A stretch of DNA of 64,000 bases, from the NCBI RefSeq assembly GCF_033118175.1, contig NC_083693.1:24272481-24336480 (forward strand). The letters are read 5' to 3'. The notes below the pieces were generated by a model, which made no database searches, had not been told where the DNA came from, and worked only from the letters and a program-made list of their open reading frames with translations. Positions 54,699 through 64,000 of the stretch are shown in pieces. A program made the position numbers and the translations under genes. This DNA comes from Dama dama (taxonomy: Eukaryota; Chordata; Mammalia; Artiodactyla; Cervidae). Numbering within the stretch: position 1 is the first letter of the stretch; each line of letters begins with the position of its first letter.

Positions 54699-55159
54699 CC
54701 CCACCAGTTCCTCACCTTGCAGAGCTGCTTTAAATTATCCAGCCCAGGCCCTAAAACCCTTTAAATATCTTTCTCTAATTTCTCCATTTGAGTCAACACT
54801 AAGGCTTTTGTCATGGTGCTACTCTCCCTCCCTGCAAAAGGTCTAATAAATTCAACATCATTTCATCGATGGGTAATTTAAACTTTGACTTATCAAGTTT
54901 AAACTAAATTTGCCCTTATTGTATTGTGCTCACTTTATCTCTCTTCATCTATGTTCTATTATTATTAATTAGGTCCATATGTTTCTACTTCTTTTATGAA
55001 AAATATTTTCCCCCAAATTACTCTCACTACTTTGAAAAATCAACTGTAATGCATGCCAACAAAGTTTTCTTTCAGCGTATCCTTCCCAGGTCAGAAGGTT
55101 TTATTTTAAAGAAAAACCTAGTCCTTCTCGCTCTGGAATAATGTATTTAAGTAGTAGGT
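54699..55159. other. Unassigned non-coding sequence
   Basis: No recognised repeat or gene. Confidence 0.4.
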
Positions 55160-55375
55160 AGGGTTTACCAGGTGGCTCAGTGGTAAAGTATCTGCTTGCC
55201 AATGCAGGAGACGAGAAGACATGGGTTCGATCCCTGGGTCAGGAAGATCCCCTGGAGAAGGAAATGGCAACCTGCTCCAGTATTCTTGCCTGGGAAATCC
55301 CGCGGTCAGGGGGGCTTGGCAGGCTGCAGCCCATGGGGTCGCAAAGAGTCCAACACAAGTGAGCACACATGTACC
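55160..55375 (+). mobile_element. Bov-tA SINE with intact Pol III boxes
   Basis: Sense, full length. The A-box-like 'tggctcagtgg' is at 55173-55183 and the B-box-like 'ggttcgatccc' at 55224-55234. Tail 'gtccaacacaagtgagcaca'. Flanked by near-identical 'taagtagtaggt' and 'taagtggtagat'. Of the copies here, one of the most complete promoters. Confidence 0.95.
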
Positions 55376-55383
55376 TAAGTGGT

Positions 55384-56035
55384 AGATATTGCAGCCTTAT
55401 TCACAGCAGCCATGATATGGAAACAACCTAATAGTCCATCAGTGGATGAAGAGATAAAGAAGACGTGATATCTCTACACAATAGAATATCGTCAAGCTAT
55501 GAGAAAGGAGGAAATCTTGCATTTATTAATACAACAATATGGATGGACCTTAAGGGCATTATGCTAAATGAAATAAGTTAGAGAAAGACAAGTACTGTAT
55601 GATCTCACAGTGAGATTGGATTTCAGATATGTGAAATCCAAATAATCTGAATTTGTGGAAATAACAGAATGGTGGTTACCAGGGACTGGAGGCAAGGGAG
55701 AATGGAAACTGGAAGAAATTACTTTAGTGCACAAACTTTCGACTGCAGTTATGTAAGTTCTGGAAGTCTAATGCACAGCATAGTTATTATAGACAAAACC
55801 ATATTCATAACCTTCAAAGTTCCTAAGAGACTTACACCTTAATTATTCTTACCACAAAGAAGAACTGATAATTACACGACATGATAAGTGCCTTAGCTAA
55901 TGCTAGCTCCTTAAGGTAATCCTATTGCAAAATTTGATATATAAATGATGTATAAATACATCAAATCAAAACATTGTACACCTTAAATCTAAGCTATGTT
56001 ATGAATCAATTACATCTCAATAAAGAAATATTTAA
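55384..56035 (+). mobile_element. Old L1 3' end, sense
   Basis: ORF2 end: 'agccttattcacagcagcca', 'aaacaacctaatagtccatc', 'tatggatggaccttaagggc', 'taagttagagaaagacaagt'. 3' UTR: 'aatggtggttaccagggact', 'acattgtacaccttaaatct', 'ttacatctcaataaagaaat' at the A-rich end. Confidence 0.9.
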
Positions 56036-56275
56036 GTAACAAGGAACATTAAAAAGCCAAAAGTTTCATAGATTTACACAGCTAAGAATGCCATCATTAA
56101 TTGTACTTTATATCCTATAATCGGGATGCCCAGGGGTGCCTGAGTTCTGTTCTGTAGTTCAAAATGAGACTGTTTTTTGGCATTCAGTGGTGGGGCTATG
56201 GTGTGATATAAGGCCCAAGATTAAGGCTCCATATGTTGGGCTACCTTGATGTTTGATAAAACTGGGAGGGCTTGT
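56036..56275. other. Short unassigned spacer
   Basis: Nothing recognised. Confidence 0.35.
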
Positions 56276-56659
56276 GTTGTGGTTGTTGTTCAGTTGCTAA
56301 GTTGTGTCTGACTCTTTGCAAACCCCTGGACTGCAGCATGCCAGGGTCCCTGTCAGTCACTATCTCCTGAAGTCTGCTCAGGCTCATGTCCATTGAGTTA
56401 GTGATGCTATCCAACCATCTCATCCTCTGCCATCCCTTTCTCCTTCTGCCTTCAATCTTTCCCAGCATCAGGGTCTCTTACAATGAGTCAGCTCTTCAGT
56501 TCAGGTGGCCAAAGTATTGGAGCTTCAGCTTCAGCAACAGTCCTTCCAAAGGACTGATTTCCTTTAAGATTGACTGGTTGGATCACCTTGCATTCTAAGG
56601 GACTCTCAAGAGTCTTCTCCAGCACCACAGTTCACAAGCATCAATTTTTCAGTGTCCAA
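56276..56659 (-). mobile_element. BovB 3' fragment, antisense, GTT-type tail
   Basis: 'ggttgttgttcagttgctaa', 'ctcatgtccattgagttagt', 'catcatcctctgccatccct'-like segment, 'ccaaagtattggagcttcag', ending 'gcatcaatttttcagtgtcc'. About 0.38 kb. A deletion removes the segment that normally carries the GCSLE/EYSLE marker. Confidence 0.92.
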
Positions 56660-57917
56660 CCAATTCCCCTCGCATCCCGTTCCTATGGACAACGTCTTCT
56701 CGCCAAACACCCCTCCTTATCATGGGGCCCAGGCGCAGAGCCTACTTGTTCCTGAGTAGCAGGTTTCCGTTCCCTGCCAGCCCACAGAATTATTCAAGCA
56801 AATCAATCTCATTCTCTCGTGGGAACCATGGAGCATCTCACCGTCTTGATACTACAAAGTCTGCCTCCACATCCCTCCTCCTATACAGACCTGTATAGCT
56901 CCGTGTGGTGTGTGAAGTCCTCCACTCCCAGGCTGAGTTCATATAACTAATACACTGCAGCCAATCTCAACAGCCCAGTGTCAGATGTCATGTATTCAAG
57001 CCACCTCCATAACCCTGGAGTGAAAATCCCACCCACCAGTGGGAGGAAGAGGAGGAATGCATAAAATCATGCATTCCCTGTATCAGATAAATTTCCTTAA
57101 ACAGGGTGCAATAGGCTGGTTCTAGGGTTTTGAGATAAAAGCAAATCCCTCAAAGTACCACTCTGATTTCCATGAGACCCAACAAACACAAACCTAATAC
57201 TGAAGACAGAAAGTGGTTTTGGATGTAAACACCAGGATTTCAAACCCTTGGAATCAATGAACTGTTTCAATCACACTTCTAGAAGAGAACAGAAGGGTAA
57301 GGACAGGCTTCCAAACCAGGCAACATAGACTCTGCAACATTTCAAAGCAGATGAGATCATCTTTGATCAGAGACCAGGTGGGCACAGCAGGCCCCACTGG
57401 GCATCTCACTATTTCCTCTTGCCCACGGCCCCGCCTTCTCCTGCATCCACCTTCACGTACACAGCCCCTGTGGTGCTTTTTAGGAGTAAATAGAACTCTC
57501 AGTGTGAGAAATCAGCCACAGGAGATCTAGATTTCAATTATCCTTGCCACGGATCATCTTTGTCACTGTGGTTAAGTAACTGGGAGTGAGGCGCTCTTAG
57601 ACAAATACAGAAAACGCACCAGGTGATGATACAGGTGCCCGATGCCCCTGCAATTGACCTCCAGGTATCTTGCGCTCCATTTCAGTGCAGGAGACAATGA
57701 AGAAGAGGGTATGAGGGCTAATGCACATGGCCGAGAATGAAATCCAAAGCAATGTGACTTCTGGCCTCAGGTGTGCTCTCCGAAAGTTTAAATGCACTCA
57801 CCAAGCATGTGCCTTAGTGCTTAGTAGCAATAAGAACATGCAAGCAGATTCTCAGCTTCTTTATGACCTGTGAGTTTGCTGTCTTCTAATTGACCTCCAG
57901 CAATTGTCTACAAGAAG
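56660..57917. other. Unassigned sequence, possible old LTR at 56665-56990
   Basis: The G+C-richer part at 56665-56990 ('ggggcccaggcgcagagcct', 'ctcattctctcgtgggaacc') has the look of an LTR, but I found no matching ends. The remainder has no recognised repeat. Frames are short and unsupported. Confidence 0.35.
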
Positions 57918-58107
57918 CTTCTGAGGAGGTGCTAGCGGTAAAGAATCCACCTGCCAATGCAAGAGATATCAGAGATGTGGGTTCAGTCCCTGGGTCAGGA
58001 CAATCTCCTGGAGTAGGGAATGACAACCGACTCCAGTGTTCTTGCCTGAAAAATTCCATGGACAGAGGAATCTGGCAGGCTACAGTCCGTGGGGCTGCAC
58101 AATGGAC
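57918..58107 (+). mobile_element. Bov-tA SINE, 3' end degraded
   Basis: 'ggtaaagaatccacctgcca', 'gtgggttcagtccctgggtc', 'gttcttgcctgaaaaattcc', 'gctacagtccgtggggctgc', after which the normal 'aaagagtcggacacgactg' end is lost. Confidence 0.9.
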
Positions 58108-59078
58108 CGAGAATGGAGTGAGGCTTCTCAGGACATGATAACCTCCAAGGAGCTGGGATACAAATCCCTTTGTGGACACTGTTCTTTCCTTGTTATGTGG
58201 AAAGATTGTCCCAGGATTAAACTTAAGCTGCCTCCACTAAAATTCATCATGCTGGCATGTCAATTCTGTTGAATCTTGTCCTAGAAACAGTGTTTCCCAT
58301 CAGTATCACACAGACAGTAGATTCCTGGGCCTCACATAATGAATATCTAGGTACTGGAGATAGTGAACAAGACATAGTGTCCCCTCCACAAGGACAGACA
58401 AAAAAAAAGTCGGTTATAAAACAGTGTTGTGACAGGCCAAGGGCAGAATGCTATGGAGCACTTGAGAGAGAACTTTGCCCAAAATTCAGAGCCAGGAAAG
58501 ACTTCCTAAGGGAGGGCTAATTTGAGGATGAAAGGTAGTTAGGTGTTAGCAAAGGATCAGGCTAGACATGTCCATTTTTCCAGAAGAGGGATCAATGTAT
58601 GCTTAGGCCTAGAGGTGTCAGACACTGTCTATTTCTATGTCAATGGCACACACCATCTCTAACTCCTTCCAAAATGGACACCATCACTCTTTAAATCTGT
58701 TCCTCATCTTGTATGTGTAAAAAACTTAAATACTAGTAGAATAAAAAGAAAGAGGATATAAATCCTATAAACCGCAAATGAGAGAAAAACTATAAAAGAA
58801 CTTTAACGTTTATCAAAGTCAAGAAGTGGAAAACAATGAAGGGGCATAAGACCTCAGAAAGAAAGCAGGAAAACAGAGCCGGATTAACATCCAACATGTC
58901 AATGATGGCAACAGAGTGAGTTTAAAAACAAGTTCTCTTAAGTTGGGGAAAAATAAACAACCTGCTAATAAGCTGTTTATGGAAATATGCATAAGGTAAA
59001 TTGGCATTAAGTCTGAAAGAAAAAGGGTTAGCAAAAATACACCAAAAAATATAAACTAATTTTTTAAAAAAGCATGGG
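58108..59078. other. Unassigned sequence
   Basis: No confident repeat. The A-rich right part (58730-59078) may belong to the old L1 that follows. Confidence 0.35.
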
Positions 59079-60000
59079 AGACAAGATTAGGCAAGGTAGA
59101 ATTAAAGCAACCAGATATAAAAGGGGAAAGGATCATTTTGTATTGATAAAAGGTATAACACCAAGAAGTTAAAGCCAGAATGAGCCCCGAAGCATCAAAC
59201 AATCTTGCGTTAAAATGAGTAAAGCAAAACTGCTCAAAATACAAGAATTTGATGAAGCTGTAATTAAGGTGGGAAACGTTTAAACAGCTCTCTCTAAATT
59301 TGACAGATCAAGTAAGCAGTTTGAAGATACACTTCATTTAGACACAATTATGAGGAACTGAAAGCTTATTTAAGATTAATTTGTCCTCAACAAGAAGACA
59401 AACCCAATTCAGAATTGAGCAAAAGACTTGGATAGACCGTGCTCCAAAGAAGATATACAAATGGCCAATAAGCACATGAAAAGATGCATGACATCATTAG
59501 CCATTCGGTTCTGTTCAGTTCAGTCACTCAGTCGTGTCCGACTCTTTGCGACCCCATGATTCATAGCACACCAGGCCTCCCCGTCCATCACCAACTCCCG
59601 AAGTTTACTCAAACTCATGTCCGTCGAATCGGTGATGCCATCCAGCCATCTCATCCTCTGTCGTCCCCTTCTCCTCCTGCCCCCAATCCCTCCCAGCATC
59701 AGGGTCTTTTCCAATGAGTCAACTCTTCGCATGAGGTGGCCAAAGTACTGGAGTTTCAGCTTCAGCATCAGTCCTTCCAATGAACACCCAGGACTGATCT
59801 CCTTTACGATGGACTGGTTGGATCTCCTTGCAGGCCAAGGGACTCTCAAGAGTCTTCTCCAACACCACAGTTCAAAAGCATCAATTTTTTGGCCCTCAGC
59901 TTTCTTCACAGTCCAACTCTCACATCCATACATGACCACTGGAATGCAAATCAAAAAACAGTTATCCTCCAATTAAAAATAAATTTAAAAAAAAGATGCT
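59079..60000 (+). mobile_element. Old L1 ORF2 fragments, split by BovB
   Basis: Left of the BovB: 'cattttgtattgataaaagg', 'taattaaggtgggaaacgtt', 'gaattgagcaaaagacttgg', 'gaagatatacaaatggccaa', 'aagcacatgaaaagatgcat'. Right of it: 'atgcaaatcaaaa' followed by 'ctccaattaaaaataaattt', an L1-like tail. Confidence 0.7.
59507..59942 (-). mobile_element. BovB 3' fragment, antisense, young type
   Basis: TGAACT-type tail ('ggttctgttcagttcagtca'), GCSLEGL markers ('gaacacccaggactgatctc') and 'ccatgattcatagcacacc'. A single minus-strand frame of about 145 codons (59520-59972) runs from MYGCESWTVKKAEGQKIDAF to the C-terminal 'KSRTRLSD', so this copy has an intact BovB C-terminal frame. Inserted into the old L1. 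Confidence 0.96.
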
Positions 60001-60378
60001 TTACAAAAAATGCAAACAGTTTTCAAGATGTCTCCAATCAAGTAGGTTGTCAAATACTTTCAGTACTTTGTGTATGCGTTTGGTTAGTATTTTCTTCTTT
60101 GGTATCCATTTGGTAAACTGTTTAGAGTGAATCTCCTAAGTCTTCAGTGTCTCCATCAATAAAATGAATGACAAAACTTTGAAACCTTAGAATAAAGCAA
60201 ATACCAAAGATTTTTAAAAAAAGCAAACCCTATAAGACATCACTTCTAGGCCCTGAACCTTTCATACTTAAGTATTGGAGTTATTATTAATAAAATCAAG
60301 TAATAAAACACCATGGAACTGGATTTGTCAATAAAAAATACTCATGCGAATGTACGTCAATTCTTCTGAGGTTCCAGG
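60001..60378. other. Unassigned sequence
   Basis: Nothing recognised. Confidence 0.35.

Positions 60379-60412
<34 letters not shown>
60379..60412. repeat. (GT)n microsatellite at a SINE tail
   Basis: About 16 GT units with one interruption near the start ('gtgtgtttgtgt'), directly abutting the 3' end of the antisense Bov-tA. Confidence 0.96.
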
Positions 60413-60624
60413 ACTCAGTTGCTCACTTGTGTCCTAGTCTTTGCAGCCCCATGGACTGTAGCCCTCCAGGCTCCTCTGCCCATGGAATTTTCCAGGCAAG
60501 AATATTGGAGAGGGGTGCCATGCCCTCCTCCAGAGGATCTTCCCGACCCAGGAATTGAACCCCTGTCTCTTGCATCTCCTGCATTGACAGGCAGATTCCT
60601 TACCACTTGCACCTGAGAAACCCA
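60413..60624 (-). mobile_element. Bov-tA SINE, antisense
   Basis: 'actcagttgctcacttgtgt', 'ggcaagaatattggagaggg', 'ggatcttcccgacccaggaa', with a duplicated 'ttgcatctcctgcattgaca' in the head. Confidence 0.94.
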
Positions 60625-60764
60625 GGTTGCTACATACAATTAACAAATTCTTAGGCCCCTAAGAAATCCATGTTGGACAAGGAAATTCGCTTTCATTTTG
60701 TACCACACGTAGCAATGATTTGTTTACCAGAATCTTGTCAATCCTTTCATATGAGGAATCATCA

Positions 60765-60865
60765 CCCTATTTTAAAGGTGAGGAAATACACACGGAGAAG
60801 TCAAGTGCATTGCCCAAGGATCCACACCCAGTGAATGAGTGTGAGAGACAGGTTGGGGTCTAACC
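60765..60865 (-). mobile_element. MIR SINE fragment, antisense
   Basis: 'ccctattttaaaggtgagga', 'gtcaagtgcattgcccaagg', 'cacacccagtgaatgagtgt'. MIR core in reverse. Confidence 0.7.
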
Positions 60866-61117
60866 TTCCCTTATACCAAAGTTCAGGCTTTTCCAACCAC
60901 TTTATGATGCTGTTCTCGGTCAAAGGGAAAGTCAGGAGACAAACATTGTTAGATGTGACAGTAAGTGATTATAGAAATTGTAAACATGTTAAAAATGGAA
61001 AAAAGAAAAATGGGAAAAAAGAGCAGGAGGAGAGAGGGGTGGAAGAGGAGAAAGGCTGCACCTTATCCCTAACTTTCATAGACCACTACTGCTTTCCCAG
61101 GGAGACTCATCATTCAT

Positions 61118-61260
61118 CATCTCATTTCATCCTCACAAGAAGAACATCCTGTGAAGTAGAACAGCTATTATCCTCATTTTTCAGATGATAAAATAGAGAC
61201 TATGGAATTTAAATAACTTGACAAATTCTCATAACTAAAAAGCAGGGGACCAGGGGTAAA
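61118..61260 (-). mobile_element. MIR SINE fragment, antisense
   Basis: 'ctcatttcatcctcacaaga', 'agctattatcctcatttttc', 'agatgataaaatagagacta', 'ataacttgacaaattctcat'. Second MIR in 0.5 kb. Confidence 0.75.
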
Positions 61261-61276
61261 ATATTATCAAAATACC

Positions 61277-61296
61277 AAAAAAAAAAAAAAAAAAAA
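61277..61296. repeat. A20 run
   Basis: Uninterrupted run of 20 A. No retroposon body recognised immediately upstream besides the reversed MIR. Confidence 0.95.
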
Positions 61297-61799
61297 GGCA
61301 ATATTTGGAAATCCCTTAGACCTAAAAACAGGCAAATCAAAACTAGGTTTTCCTTTGCTTTGTTTGTTTTTTCTCTTCTCTAAGCAACCAGCATCTCTGG
61401 GACAGTCTTGGTGCTGTTTTTCTGGGTCACCTCTCTCTAGATGGCCACTGTGCAGAGAAATGATGGGCCTGCCTCAACTTAGGGGTCTATGAAGGCTTCT
61501 GTAGCAAGACAAGCTAGAAGGAACTTTAGACTTTGCTCTTCTCATCAAGTGTCTCACCTCAACCCAGTGATGTGAGGTTAATAGTAACAATAGCTACATT
61601 TAGCGAGGCTGGTGCTAGGACTGAATCTCCTCTGTCTAACATAAGGCATCTAACCTAATTCTCAGCATTGTCCTTGAATATAGATGTGGCCAAGGCTTCA
61701 AGAGCCTCCCAGAATCTGTGCTGTCTTTGTCTTCCAAGGCATGTAGCTAGACAACCTTGTCCAGCCCCCTTACATCTAGTAATAGAAGTGGCCACGTGA
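61297..61799. other. Unassigned sequence
   Basis: No recognised repeat or gene. The 80-codon antisense frame at 61655-61897 has no domain. Confidence 0.4.
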
Positions 61800-62070
61800 T
61801 GAGTTTTTGACAATGGACCAGCCAAAAAGGTGATGTGTGGTTGAGACTGGTGTGCCTTCTCCACTTTCTTTCTCTTTTCCCAGCAGCCTTTCCCCATCTA
61901 TAGGCTAAATTCAGAGGATGATATGGTTCTAGAAGATCCTAGAGACAAATAGAGAAAGGTGCCTGGACCCTTGAATGACCACATGGAGCAGAGCTCCTCC
62001 CCTACTGCTCACATTGGCCTGGACATGAGAAATAAACTTTCACTGTACTAAGTCTCTAAGACTAAAGAAT
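61800..62070 (+). mobile_element. Old mammalian repeat, same family as 24945-25365
   Basis: 'tggccacgtgatgagttttt', 'gacaatggaccagccaaaaa', 'gaatgaccacatggagcaga', 'catgagaaataaactttcac', 'gtactaagtctctaagacta'. Diverged, family name not certain. Confidence 0.45.
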
Positions 62071-62149
62071 GTTTCTTGTGTAGGTAACATTATTAACCTC
62101 AACCACAGCCGTGGGTATCATTATTCCCATTTTGTACATATGATAACAA

Positions 62150-62218
62150 TAGTTGGAATTTATTGAATATTTATTATGCACTAGACATTCTAAGTTAGTC
62201 TATTACCATCCCTATTTT
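62150..62218 (-). mobile_element. MIR SINE fragment, antisense
   Basis: 'tttattgaatatttattatg', 'cactagacattctaagttag', 'ccatccctattttatggcc'. Truncated by the Bov-tA pair. Confidence 0.6.
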
Positions 62219-62427
62219 ATGGCCTTCCTTGGTGGCTTAGATGGTAAAGAATTTGCCTGCAATGCAGGAGACTTGGGTTCAATCCCTGGGTTGGAAAGAT
62301 CCCCCGGAGAAGGAAACAGCTACCTACTCCAGTATTCTGATCTGGAGAATTCCAAGGGCAGAGGAGCCTGGTGGGCTAGAGTTCTTGGGGTTGCAAAGAG
62401 TTGGACATGACTGGGCAACTTTCGCAT
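62219..62427 (+). mobile_element. Bov-tA SINE, left member of an inverted pair
   Basis: 'ccttccttggtggcttagat', 'aatttgcctgcaatgcagga', 'gggttcaatccctgggttgg', tail 'gttggacatgactgggcaac'. Complete, sense. Confidence 0.95.
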
Positions 62428-62596
62428 CTCTGGACTACAGCCCACCAGGCTCCTCTGTCCATGGGATTTTCCAGGAAAGAATACTGGAGTGGGTTGCTAT
62501 TCCCTTCTCTAGGGGATCTTCCTGACCCAGGGATCGAAACCCCATTTCCTGCATTGGCAGGCAGATTCTTCACCGCTGAGCTACCTGGGGAGCCCT
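62428..62596 (-). mobile_element. Bov-tA SINE, right member of an inverted pair
   Basis: Antisense, starting in the core ('tggactacagcccaccaggc'), 'caggaaagaatactggagtg', 'cccagggatcgaaaccccat', ending 'ctgagctacctggggagcc'. The BovB-like tail (about 40 bp) is missing, so its 3' side abuts the tail of the sense copy. Confidence 0.93.
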
Positions 62597-63078
62597 TAAA
62601 GGTGGCCAGACTCAACCTAAATGGAGTGGGTAAGTGGTTTCTTATCACCCATTTCCTACTGCATCACAAAAGCCTTTTGAGTTTGAAGAAGGAGTTAAAA
62701 CTCATGGTATTTCAGTCACTAGAAATGGGATTGGTAACCCTTAGCAGCTGTCACAGATAGGGAGAAGTTTAGGGAGGAAGATGCTAACAATGTTGTCCTT
62801 AGGATAGGGGCGATACTCCATTATTTTATCTCACCACCTTTATTCCACCACCTAGTGAACTTAGACATAAAGGAATAATCTTTAAAAAAACGATAGTCCT
62901 GGATAAATGACAGCTGTGAACTTCATGAAGCTATGATAAAGAGAAGGTAACTAAATCTTTCTGGGAATTTTATCCTACTGAAGTTACTCTAAATTGTTCA
63001 ACAGGCCCAACTAATTTGGATACTTCCACAGCAAGTACCAGCTCCCTCTGGCTTACTTTTGTAGGCAAGTGAGTAGCT
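62597..63078. other. Unassigned sequence
   Basis: Nothing recognised. Confidence 0.4.
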
Positions 63079-63280
63079 GGAAGCAGGTGGCTCAGTGGTA
63101 AAGAATCCACTTCCAATGCAGGAGACATGGATCTGATCCCTGGGTTGGGATGATCTGCTGGAGCAGGAAATGGGAACCCACTCCACTGTTCTTGCCTGGG
63201 AAACCCCATGGACAGTGGAGGCTGGTGGGCTACAGTCACAAAGAGTCAGACACGACCGAGTGACTGAGCATGCATGCAGG
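63079..63280 (+). mobile_element. Bov-tA SINE
   Basis: 'aggtggctcagtggtaaaga', 'ggagacatggatctgatccc', 'aatgggaacccactccactg', tail 'gtcagacacgaccgagtgac'. A ten-base deletion in the 'tccatggggtc' part. Confidence 0.94.
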
Positions 63281-64000
63281 AGTAGTTGGAAATAGGAGAT
63301 GTCCATGAGCAGTATCTGCTGAAACAGGAAGACTGACCTGTTGCCCCTCCACTGTGCCACAGGAGCCTCACCCCCAAGACTGGTCCTTCCAAGGTCCTGC
63401 TCATCCTCCTGGTAGCACGCATTCACCTTTAGGGTGGCATGACTGTTTCTTGTTGGCTCCTTAACTGTTATTCTAACTTCCTAATGCATTTTTGGCTAAT
63501 GTTGAAAAATCACAATAACTCTTAAAACTGTTGATTACAGAGAAAAAAAGTCAACAAATGTAGTTCTGGCACTTATTAGTCATATAATAAGTCATACAAA
63601 GCCAAACTCATAACTCTAGCTGCCATTTTTTCTGCTAATGAGATGAAATCACTGGAGTAGGTCTCCAAGGATGCCTAATCTCCAGTGGGTGAATTTATAT
63701 TTAAATGTGAATGGAGGATGTGGGAGGAAAGTGTAGTGGGAGGATGGAGAGAGGTCAGGAACCCAGTACAGGGGAGAGGCACTTGAGTGCCATTACACAG
63801 CTCTTGCAAATTGCCAGCCTGGAGTCCGGCCCTTCCTTTGGCCAGCATCATGGGAATTGTTAAGAGTTCCAGCTAATTCAGTGATTACATAGTTCCTCTA
63901 TTTGGAATACAACATTTGGGATATTTTTTTCCAAAGTTCACATAAAATTTGGTCAGGAGGACAGAGGGAAGAATACGGGTGCTATTTGGGGGTCTATCCG
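63281..64000. other. Unassigned sequence to window end
   Basis: No repeat or gene recognised in the last 0.7 kb. Confidence 0.4.

Noticed and set aside
55160..55260. Functional tRNA gene, from the tRNA-like head with A and B boxes
   Set aside because: The head is the tRNA-Glu-derived part of Bov-tA. No intact cloverleaf or acceptor stem is present.

Overview
The window is nuclear DNA from a ruminant (cattle, buffalo, sheep, goat or a close relative). The evidence is its repeat content. It holds more than a dozen BovB LINE fragments, about thirty Bov-tA/Bov-A2 SINEs built on a tRNA-Glu-like head and a BovB-like tail, artiodactyl L1 3' ends and three CHR-type SINEs. Underneath lies a layer of old mammalian repeats (MIR, L2, MER5A, L1M). 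The exact species cannot be fixed from sequence alone.

No protein-coding host gene, rRNA or functional tRNA gene was recognised. The open reading frames worth explaining are decayed BovB reverse transcriptase, L1 ORF2, or Bov-tA read in frame. The remaining short frames have no recognisable domain, and several have a competing frame on the other strand. The window is best read as intergenic or deep intronic.

Layout. 1-4700: hAT MITE remnants, a Bov-tA, a CHR SINE and an L1 3' end. 4.7-8.8 kb: two BovB reverse-transcriptase pseudogenes, the second splitting an older MIR. 9.8-15.1 kb: L2 fragments cut by later insertions, and a SINE-LTR hairpin unit. 15.5-21.6 kb: MIRs, Bov-tAs and L1 pieces. 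22.9-23.9 kb: a run of Bov-A units. 24-27.6 kb: BovB pieces, two old unnamed repeats and an L2 copy. 28.2-31 kb: a pyrimidine tract, an L1 with a nested SINE and a long (TA)n. 31.7-34.5 kb: an old L1 with a large quasi-palindrome, interrupted by Bov-tA, BovB and CHR. 35.4-36.3 kb: an L2 3' end. 38.6-41.5 kb: the longest BovB, joined to a truncated Bov-A2. 42-45.2 kb: a young L1 inside an old one, then opposed L1s. 46-51.4 kb: AT-rich remnants and a compound microsatellite. 52-53.2 kb: a well-preserved BovB. 54.0-54.7 kb: a solo LTR. 55-60 kb: an L1 3' end and BovB copies. 60.4-63.3 kb: further SINEs, including a tail-to-tail pair.

The elements form one ecosystem. BovB supplied the reverse transcriptase that is believed to mobilise Bov-tA and Bov-A2, which share its 3' end. 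L1 is the other autonomous family. Nesting and target-site duplications give a relative order: L2 and MIR oldest, then L1M and CHR, then Bov-tA, BovB and the youngest L1. I found no new enzymatic or defence system. The most unusual structures are a Bov-tA fused to an inverted pair of LTR ends inside one 12-bp direct repeat (11074-11464) and a roughly 215-bp fold-back of L1 sequence (31888-32102).
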